Below are positions 58,421 through 64,000 of a stretch of 64,000 nucleotides of DNA, piece after piece. The notes under the pieces were generated by a model that worked only from the letters and a program-made list of their open reading frames with translations, ran no database searches and was not told the DNA's origin. The DNA comes from Streptomyces sp. CNH099 (GTDB taxonomy: Bacteria; Actinomycetota; Actinomycetes; Streptomycetales; Streptomycetaceae): contig AZWL01000001.1 in NCBI GenBank assembly GCA_000514715.1, positions 992,186-1,056,185 of the forward strand, written 5' to 3'. Position 1 is the first letter of the stretch, and each line of letters begins with the position of its first letter. A program made the position numbers and the translations under genes.

Positions 58421-60811
58421 CTACGTGCCGGTGAGGTGTTCCGGACGTACCGGAGCCTTGGTCAGCGCCAGGCCGGTGGCCTGGCGGATGGCGGCGAGCA
58501 CCGCCGGGGTGGCCGAGAGCGTCGACGCCTCGCCGACGCCCCGCAGCCCGTACGGGGCGTGCGGGTCGGCCAGTTCGAGCACGTCGACGGGGATGGGCGG
58601 GGTGTCGAGGATCGTCGGGATCAGATAGTCGGTGAACGAGGGGTTCCGCACCCGCCCCGTCGCCGGGTCGACCGCGATCTCCTCCATCACCGCCACGCCC
58701 AGGCCCTGCGTCGTGCCGCCCTGGATCTGCCCGACGACGGACAGCGGGTTGAGCGCCCTGCCGACGTCCTGCGCGCAGGCCAGCTCGACGACCTTGACCA
58801 GCCCGAGTTCGGTGTCGACCTCGACGACCGCGCGGTGCGCGGCGAAGGAGTACTGCACGTGGCCGAAGCCCTGGCCGCTCTCGATGCCGAACGGCTCGGT
58901 CGGCCGGTGCCGGAAGGGCAGCTCGACGTCCACGGGCTGCTCGCCGTCGAGCACGTCGGCCAAGTCCGCGAGGACCTCGCCGCCGTCCGTGACCACCTTG
59001 CCGCCCGCCAGCAGCAGTTCGGCCGTCGCCCACGCCGGGTGGTACGTGCCGAACCTGCGCCGGCCCAGGGCGAGGACCTGCTCGCGCACCGCCCGGCAGG
59101 CGTTCCGTACCGCGCCGCCGGTCATGTACGTCTGCCGGGAGGCGGAGGTGGACCCGGCGGAGCCGACCCGGGTGTCGGCCGGCGCGACGACCACCTGCGC
59201 GACGCCCAGCTCGGTGCGGGCGATCTGCGCCTGCACGGTGACGCCGCCCTGGCCGACCTCGGCCGCCGCGGTGTGCACCGTGACCACCGGCTCCCCGCCG
59301 CTGACCGCCAGCCGCACCCGGGCGGTGGAGAAGTCGTCGAAGCCCTCGGAGAAACCGACGTTCTTGATGCCGACCGCGTAGCCGACGCCGCGTACGACGC
59401 CCTCGCCGTGGGTGGTGTTGGACAGCCCGCCGGGCAGCGCCCGTATGTCCGCGGCGCCGCCGGCGGTCTCCCACTGCCGCTCCGGCGGCAGCGGCCGGGC
59501 CTTGACCCGGCGCAGGATCTCCGCGACCGGCGCCGGGGAGTCGACCTGCTGGCCGGTCGGCAGCCGCGACCCCTCCGACATCGCGTTCAGCTGCCGGAAC
59601 TCCACCGGGTCCAGCCCCACGGCCGCGGCGAGCCGGTCCATCTGCGCCTCGTACGCGAAGCACGCCTGGACCGCGCCGAAGCCGCGCATCGCGCCGCACG
59701 GCGGGTTGTTGGTGTAGAGGCCGACCGCCTCGATCTCGACGTCCTCGACGACGTACGGGCCGATCGACAGCGACGCCGCGTTGCCGACGACCGCCGGGGT
59801 GGAGGAGGCGTACGCGCCGCCGTCGAGGACGATGCGGCAGCGGGCGTGGGTGATCTTGCCGTCGGCGGTGACGCCGTGCTCGTAGCGGATCCTGGCCGGG
59901 TGCCGGTGCACGTGGCCGAAGAAGGACTCGAACCGGTCGTAGACCATCTTCACGGGCCGGCCGGTGCGCAGCGCCAGCAGGCAGGCGTGGATCTGCATCG
60001 ACAGGTCCTCGCGCCCGCCGAAGGCGCCGCCGACGCCCGCGAGCGTCATGCGCACCTTGTCCTCCGGCAGCCCCAGCACCGGCGCGATCTGCCGCCGGTC
60101 GGCGTGCAGCCACTGGGTGGCGACGTACAGGTCGACGCCGCCGTCCTCGGCGGGCACCGCGAGGCCGGACTCCGGGCCGAGGAACGCCTGGTCCTGCATG
60201 CCGAACTCGTACTCGCCGGTGACGACGTGGGCGGCCCGGCGGGCCGCGGCGGCGGCGTCGCCGCGGACGACCGGCTGGCGGTGGACGATGTTCGGGTGCG
60301 GTACGTGGCGGGCGTGGCCGTCGGTGCGGTCGGGGTGCAGGACCGGGGCGCCCGGCGCGAGCGCGGACTCCTCGTCGGTGACCGGCGGCAGCTCCCGCCA
60401 TCGAACGCGGATCTTCGCCGCGGCCCGGCGGGCGGTCTCGGGGTGGTCGGCGGCGACCAGCGCCACCGGCTCGCCGTGGTGGCGCACCCGGCCGGCGGCG
60501 AGCGCCGGGGTGTCGGCGATCTCCAGGCCGTAGTTCTTCTGCTCCGCGGGCAGGTCGTCGTACGTGAGCACGGCGTACACCCCGGGCTGGGCCAGGGCGG
60601 CGGCGGTGTCGAGGGAGACGATCTCGGCGTGCGCGTGCGGGGAGCGCAGGGTGTGGCCCCAGATCATGTCCTCGTGCCACAGGTCCGAGGAGTACGCGAA
60701 CTCGCCGGTGACCTTCAGCGTGCCGTCCGGGCGCAGCGTGGACTCGCCGATGCCGCCGGCGGTCCCGGCAGCCTGCCCGCGGCCGGTCGGGAGCCGGGCG
60801 ACCTCGGACAT
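58421..60811 (-). CDS. xdhA: Xanthine dehydrogenase, molybdopterin-binding subunit
   Basis: This 796-residue large subunit hydroxylates hypoxanthine and xanthine to urate. Its molybdenum-cofactor motifs are GVGGAFGGRED, GAMRGFGAVQACFAYEAQMD, QGGVTVQAQIARTEL and the catalytic glutamate in GLRGVGEAS. The length is normal for the bacterial three-subunit type. The ATG at 60811 shares one base with the stop of the iron-sulfur gene (TGATG), so expression of subunits is coupled. The substrate range (xanthine or a related purine) is inferred from the neighbouring PucR, XdhC and ureide genes. Confidence 0.93.
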   Translation of the reverse strand: MSEVARLPTGRGQAAGTAGGIGESTLRPDGTLKVTGEFAYSSDLWHEDMIWGHTLRSPHAHAEIVSLDTAAALAQPGVYAVLTYDDLPAEQKNYGLEIADTPALAAGRVRHHGEPVALVAADHPETARRAAAKIRVRWRELPPVTDEESALAPGAPVLHPDRTDGHARHVPHPNIVHRQPVVRGDAAAAARRAAHVVTGEYEFGMQDQAFLGPESGLAVPAEDGGVDLYVATQWLHADRRQIAPVLGLPEDKVRMTLAGVGGAFGGREDLSMQIHACLLALRTGRPVKMVYDRFESFFGHVHRHPARIRYEHGVTADGKITHARCRIVLDGGAYASSTPAVVGNAASLSIGPYVVEDVEIEAVGLYTNNPPCGAMRGFGAVQACFAYEAQMDRLAAAVGLDPVEFRQLNAMSEGSRLPTGQQVDSPAPVAEILRRVKARPLPPERQWETAGGAADIRALPGGLSNTTHGEGVVRGVGYAVGIKNVGFSEGFDDFSTARVRLAVSGGEPVVTVHTAAAEVGQGGVTVQAQIARTELGVAQVVVAPADTRVGSAGSTSASRQTYMTGGAVRNACRAVREQVLALGRRRFGTYHPAWATAELLLAGGKVVTDGGEVLADLADVLDGEQPVDVELPFRHRPTEPFGIESGQGFGHVQYSFAAHRAVVEVDTELGLVKVVELACAQDVGRALNPLSVVGQIQGGTTQGLGVAVMEEIAVDPATGRVRNPSFTDYLIPTILDTPPIPVDVLELADPHAPYGLRGVGEASTLSATPAVLAAIRQATGLALTKAPVRPEHLTGT

Positions 60812-61290
60812 CAGGCCCCCTCGCCCCGGCGGGCGGCGGCGAGCCGGACCGCGTCGAGGATCTTCTCGTAGCCGGTGCAGCGGCACAGGTTCCCCGACAG
60901 GCCCTCGCGGATGTCGTCGTCCGACGGCGCCGTCGGCCAGGGGAAGCGCTCCAGCAGGTCGTCCGCGGCGACCAGCAGCCCGGGGGTGCAGAACCCGCAC
61001 TGCACGGCGCCGGCGTCGACGAACGCCTGCTGGACCGCGGACAGCCCCTCCTGCCCCAGGCCCTCGACGGTGACCACCTCGCGGCCCTCGGCCTGCCCGG
61101 CGGCGACCAGGCAGGCGCACACCGGCACCCCGTCAAGACGTACCGTGCACGAGCCGCACTCACCCTGCTCGCAGGCGTTCTTCGAGCCCGGCAGGCCCAT
61201 CCGCTCGCGCAGCACGTACAGCAGGCTCTCGCCCTCCCAGACGTCGTCGGCCTGCTGCTCCCGGCCGTTGACGGTGAACGTCACCCGCAT
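60811..61290 (-). CDS. Xanthine dehydrogenase, (2Fe-2S) subunit
   Basis: This 159-residue small subunit carries two [2Fe-2S] clusters: an N-terminal ferredoxin-like site CEQGECGSC plus the later Cys of VPVCACL, and a C-terminal site QCGFC and LCRCTGY. It passes electrons from the molybdenum centre to FAD. The ATG at 61290 shares a base with the FAD-subunit stop (TGATG). The subunit order FAD, FeS, Mo is the usual one in actinomycetes. Confidence 0.95.
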   Translation of the reverse strand: MRVTFTVNGREQQADDVWEGESLLYVLRERMGLPGSKNACEQGECGSCTVRLDGVPVCACLVAAGQAEGREVVTVEGLGQEGLSAVQQAFVDAGAVQCGFCTPGLLVAADDLLERFPWPTAPSDDDIREGLSGNLCRCTGYEKILDAVRLAAARRGEGA

Positions 61291-62189
61291 CACGCGGCTC
61301 CTTCCCCGCTCGTGGATCCCGCCGCGCCCCGGCGGTACGACTCCCAGGTCCAGCCGAGCGTGCGGCGGGCCATGACCCCGACCGCGTGCCGGCGGTACCG
61401 CGCGCTGCCGCGCACGTCGTCGACCGGGTTGCAGGCCCCCGCGGCCAGCTCCGCGAACTGCCCGGCGAGGGCGGGCGGCAGCGCCCGGCCGCTGTCCCAG
61501 AAGCCGCCCTCCGCCAGCGCGGCGGCCAGGAACTCCTCGGCGGCGGCGGCGCGCACGGGCGTCGGCGCGGCCGAGCCGATGCCGGTACGGACCGTCCGGG
61601 TGTCCGGGTGCAGCGCGATGCCGAACGCGCACACGGCGATCACCATGGCGTTGCGGGTGCCGACCTTGGCGAACTCCTGCGGCCCGGTGGCCCTCTTGAT
61701 GTGCACCCACTTGATCAGCTCGTCGGGGGCGAGCGCGTTGCGCTTGACGCCCGTGAAGAACTCGTCGACCGGGATCCGCCTGCTGCCCCGTACGGACTCC
61801 GCCTCGACCTCGGCCCCGGCGGCCAGCAGCGCGGGGTGCGCGTCACCGGCCGGGGAGGCGGTGCCGAGGTTGCCGCCCACCCCGCCGCGGTTGCGGATCT
61901 GCGGGGACGCCACGGTGTGCGCCGCCCGCGCCAGCCCGGGCAGCGCCCCGCCCAGTTCCGCCACGATGCGCGCGTACGGCACGGAGGCCCCCAGCCGCAC
62001 GGTGTCCGCCCCGACCTCCCACTCCTGCAGCTCGGCGACGCGGTTGAGGTCGAGCAGCCGCTCCGGGCGGCGGTGGTCGAAGTTGATCTCGACCATGAGG
62101 TCCGTGCCGCCCGCGATCGGCACGGCGGCGGGGTGCTCGGCCTTGGCGGCGAGCGCTTCCGCCCAGCCGGCGGGGCGCAGGAAGTCCAT
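61290..62189 (-). CDS. xdhB: Xanthine dehydrogenase, FAD-binding subunit
   Basis: This 299-residue subunit has the FAD-binding motifs AVPIAGGTDLMVEI and IRNRGGVGGNLGTASPAGDAHPALLA, typical of CO-dehydrogenase/xanthine-dehydrogenase flavoprotein subunits. It is the first gene of the xdhB-FeS-xdhA-xdhC operon and is divergent from the PucR gene. A ribosome site GAGGA precedes the ATG at 62189. It transfers electrons to NAD or another acceptor. Confidence 0.93.
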   Translation of the reverse strand: MDFLRPAGWAEALAAKAEHPAAVPIAGGTDLMVEINFDHRRPERLLDLNRVAELQEWEVGADTVRLGASVPYARIVAELGGALPGLARAAHTVASPQIRNRGGVGGNLGTASPAGDAHPALLAAGAEVEAESVRGSRRIPVDEFFTGVKRNALAPDELIKWVHIKRATGPQEFAKVGTRNAMVIAVCAFGIALHPDTRTVRTGIGSAAPTPVRAAAAEEFLAAALAEGGFWDSGRALPPALAGQFAELAAGACNPVDDVRGSARYRRHAVGVMARRTLGWTWESYRRGAAGSTSGEGAA

Positions 62190-62271
62190 CGGTCCTCGGC
62201 TTTCCCTCGGCGAGCGGGACGTGCGTTCTCCAGTTGTTCACGGGACGTGGTCCCAGTACACAGAAACGCCG

Positions 62272-62367
62272 CCGTCCGGGTGCAGTCACGGAAAACATGA
62301 AGCGAGGGGCTGGCCGGAACCCGCTTCTTGTAGATTCGAACGAAAGCCGGGGCATCCGTCCGGGTGC
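62272..62367. repeat. 12-base direct repeat in the xdh-pucR divergent region
   Basis: CCGTCCGGGTGC occurs at 62272-62283 and again at 62356-62367, 84 bases apart. The spacing is eight helical turns. It could mark two binding sites of PucR, but a chance repeat in G/C-rich DNA is possible. Confidence 0.35.
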
Positions 62368-62454
62368 GGGACGTCCCGGGGCGGCCGCCCGCGCCCGGCG
62401 GCGTACGCCGGCGGGCCGGCCGTCCGGCGCACGACCGACAGCAAGGGAACGCGC

Positions 62455-64000
62455 ATGAGGCTGCGGGCACTCCTGGACTCCGAGGCGCTGGGCCTGAGGC
62501 TCCTCGGCGGCGCGACCGAACTGGACCGCACGGTGCGGGGCGTCATGACCACCGACCTGACCGACCCCGGCCGCTACCTGTCCGGCGGCGAGCTGGTGCT
62601 CACCGGGCTCGCCTGGCGGCACGGCCCGGAGGACTCGGAGCCCTTCGTGCGGATCCTCGCCGCGGCCGGCGTCGCCGCGCTGGCGGCGGGCGAGGCGGAG
62701 CTGTCGGGGGGCGGGATCCCGGAGGACCTGGTGCGCGCGTGCGCGCGGCACCGGCTGCCGCTCTTCGCGGTCGACGAGGACGTCGCGTTCGCCACCATCA
62801 CCGAGCACGTCGTACGGCAGGTCTCCGGCGAGCGGGCCGGCGACCTCGCGGCCGTGGTCGAACGGCACCGCCGGCTGATGGCGTCCGGGCCCGGGGGCGG
62901 CGGCCCCGACGTCGTACTCGACCTCCTCGGCACGGATCTGGACCTGCGCGCCTGGGTGCTCTCCCCCACCGGCCGGCAGATCGCCGGCCCCGCGCCCGGG
63001 ACCGCCGGCGGGCGGCTGCCCGCGCAGCTGGCGGCACGGCTCGCCGGCGAGCACCTCGCGGCGCTGCGCGCCGGCCGGCCCGGGCCGCACCGGGTGGCCC
63101 TGCCGGGGCCGGGCGGGACCGTGACGTACTCGCTGTTCCCGGTCGGCGGCGGTGCCCGGGACCCGCGCGAGACCGTGCTGTCCGACTGGCTGCTCGCCGT
63201 GGCGGCGGACGCCGGCGAGTGGCCGCCCGAGCGGCTGGACCTGCTGCACAGCGTCACGCAGCTCGTCGCCGTGGAGCGGGAGCGCCGCGACGCCGCGCGG
63301 GCGGTGCGGCGCCGGCTGGCGCAGGAGGTGCTGGAGCTGGTGCAGGCCGACGCGCAGCCGGCGGAGGTCGCCGCCCGGCTGCGGGCGGCGCTGCCGGTGC
63401 TGCTGCCGGGGGCGGGGGCGGCGCCGCGGTGGCAGGTGGTGGTGGCGCGGGTGGAGTGGGAGGTCCCGTACGGGCAGCCGGGGGTCCCGGGCGGACCGGT
63501 GGCGCAGGCGATGCTGGAGGAGGTGCTGGCCGGCCCGCACCGGGAGCCCGCGGCCGGTGCCCGGCCGGCGGACCGGACCGCGGTGGCGCACGCCGACGGC
63601 GAGGCGGTGGCGCTGGTGCCGCTGGTGCCGCCGCCCGTGCCCCCGGTGCCGCCGCCGGCCGGGGCGCCGGAGCCGGCGGGCGGTTCGGAGGGCGCAGGCG
63701 GCGCAGTCGGTGCAGACGGCGGAGTCGGGGCAGTCGGGGCAGTCGGGGTAGTCGGGGTAGTCGGGGTAGTCCGTGCGGACGAGGCGGCCGGGGCGGCCGG
63801 GGCGGCGGGCGCCGCGGGGCTGCGCGCCGAGACGCTGCTCACCGCCGTCCGGGAGCCGCTGGCGCGGGGGCTGGCCCACGACGGCCGGCTCACCCTCGGC
63901 GTCAGCGCCGCCGTGCACTCCCCGGAGGGCCTGCGCGGCGCCCTGGAGGAGGCCCGGCACGCCCGCCGGGTCGCCGCCGCCCGGCCGGGCAGCGTCTGCG
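62455..64000 (+). CDS. pucR: PucR-family purine catabolism regulator (3' end beyond the window)
   Basis: At least 515 residues are encoded and no stop is reached by 64000. The N-terminal domain (1-120; MRLRALLDSEALGLRLLGGATELDRTVRGVMTTDLTDPGRYLSGGELVLTG reads as a whole) is the PucR purine-catabolism domain. The middle contains a GGDEF-like region (LRGALEEARHARRVAA), and a C-terminal PucR helix-turn-helix should follow outside the window. A low-complexity region (about 390-450) is rich in Gly, Val and Ala. It is divergent from the xdh operon and probably activates or represses it in response to a purine or allantoin-type ligand. ATG 62455 follows a weak AAGGGA. Confidence 0.88.
   Translation, partial: MRLRALLDSEALGLRLLGGATELDRTVRGVMTTDLTDPGRYLSGGELVLTGLAWRHGPEDSEPFVRILAAAGVAALAAGEAELSGGGIPEDLVRACARHRLPLFAVDEDVAFATITEHVVRQVSGERAGDLAAVVERHRRLMASGPGGGGPDVVLDLLGTDLDLRAWVLSPTGRQIAGPAPGTAGGRLPAQLAARLAGEHLAALRAGRPGPHRVALPGPGGTVTYSLFPVGGGARDPRETVLSDWLLAVAADAGEWPPERLDLLHSVTQLVAVERERRDAARAVRRRLAQEVLELVQADAQPAEVAARLRAALPVLLPGAGAAPRWQVVVARVEWEVPYGQPGVPGGPVAQAMLEEVLAGPHREPAAGARPADRTAVAHADGEAVALVPLVPPPVPPVPPPAGAPEPAGGSEGAGGAVGADGGVGAVGAVGVVGVVGVVRADEAAGAAGAAGAAGLRAETLLTAVREPLARGLAHDGRLTLGVSAAVHSPEGLRGALEEARHARRVAAARPGSVC
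63722..63775 (+). repeat. Six tandem 9-base units inside the PucR gene
   Basis: Units such as CAGTCGGGG and TAGTCGGGG repeat in frame and encode Gly-Ala-Val or Gly-Val-Val triplets; the last unit is diverged. The copy number can change by slipped-strand mispairing without changing the reading frame. Confidence 0.8.

Noticed and set aside
63722..63775. Possible CRISPR-like or minisatellite array
   Set aside because: Units are 9 bases without spacers and keep the PucR reading frame, so this is a coding tandem repeat.
1..64000. Transfer RNA, ribosomal RNA, IS elements, phage genes or a conjugative element
   Set aside because: Scanning intergenic regions showed no cloverleaf-like segment, transposase, integrase or attachment-site duplication that I could support.

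Overview
The window is chromosomal DNA of a very high-GC actinomycete, almost certainly Streptomyces or a close relative. The evidence is extreme G/C at third codon positions, frequent GTG starts, many 4-base ATGA/GTGA gene overlaps, abundant NarL-type two-component systems, Streptomyces-typical small hypothetical families, and several promoters whose -10 hexamer lies 6-8 bases before the start codon (leaderless mRNAs). I found 59 protein genes. I saw no rRNA, tRNA, insertion sequence, phage gene or CRISPR array. The first gene may be cut by the left edge and the last gene is cut by the right edge.

Layout. 1-9 kb: an ABC exporter, a DesR-like regulator, an aminotransferase/nitrilase pair behind a perfect 24-base palindrome (probably beta-ureido acid and beta-amino acid catabolism), a helical-repeat protein, a membrane-anchored protein of unknown family, a GntR regulator and a small hypothetical. 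9-12.5 kb: an enolase-superfamily enzyme and a degenerate M24 hydrolase of the ectoine-hydrolase type, divergent from a LysR regulator. 12.6-14.7 kb: exonuclease III, a metallo-beta-lactamase-fold protein and a membrane-anchored hypothetical. 14.7-23 kb: a sugar module with ROK kinase, ABC importer (binding lipoprotein, permease, ATPase), GntR/UTRA regulator, Gfo/Idh/MocA dehydrogenase, KDPG-type aldolase and PfkB (KDG-type) kinase. A secreted GH84 hexosaminidase follows at 23.2-25.9 kb. 26-38.7 kb: the purine/ureide block with allantoicase, allantoinase, AllR, a MocA-like cytidylyltransferase, malate synthase, a SIS protein, 8-oxoguanine deaminase, urate oxidase, hydroxyisourate hydrolase, OHCU decarboxylase, a small HTH protein, a thiamine-binding-like protein and an FAD monooxygenase. 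39-48 kb: three NarL-type response regulators and three kinases, a tartronate-semialdehyde-reductase-like enzyme, a zinc-ribbon protein with a degenerate Mrr-like fold and a luciferase-like oxidoreductase. 48-57 kb: a metallo-beta-lactamase-fold hydrolase, two acyl-CoA synthetases opposite a GAF-LuxR regulator, and smaller genes. 57-64 kb: XdhC, the three xanthine dehydrogenase subunits and a divergent PucR regulator.

The main theme is purine use down to central carbon. Xanthine dehydrogenase (matured by XdhC and perhaps the MocA-like protein) makes urate, and 8-oxoguanine deaminase feeds urate directly. Urate oxidase, UraH and UraD give allantoin. Allantoinase and allantoicase give ureidoglycolate and urea. 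Malate synthase captures glyoxylate, and the tartronate semialdehyde reductase could take the glycerate branch. Three near-identical palindromes (TCAAC-N5-GTTGAA core), each placed on a readable promoter in front of allB, aceB and uraD, tie three separate operons into one likely AllR regulon. Not in the window: guanine deaminase, ureidoglycolate lyase, glyoxylate carboligase, hydroxypyruvate isomerase and a dihydropyrimidinase.

All family calls come from reading motifs and general similarity. No database search was run.
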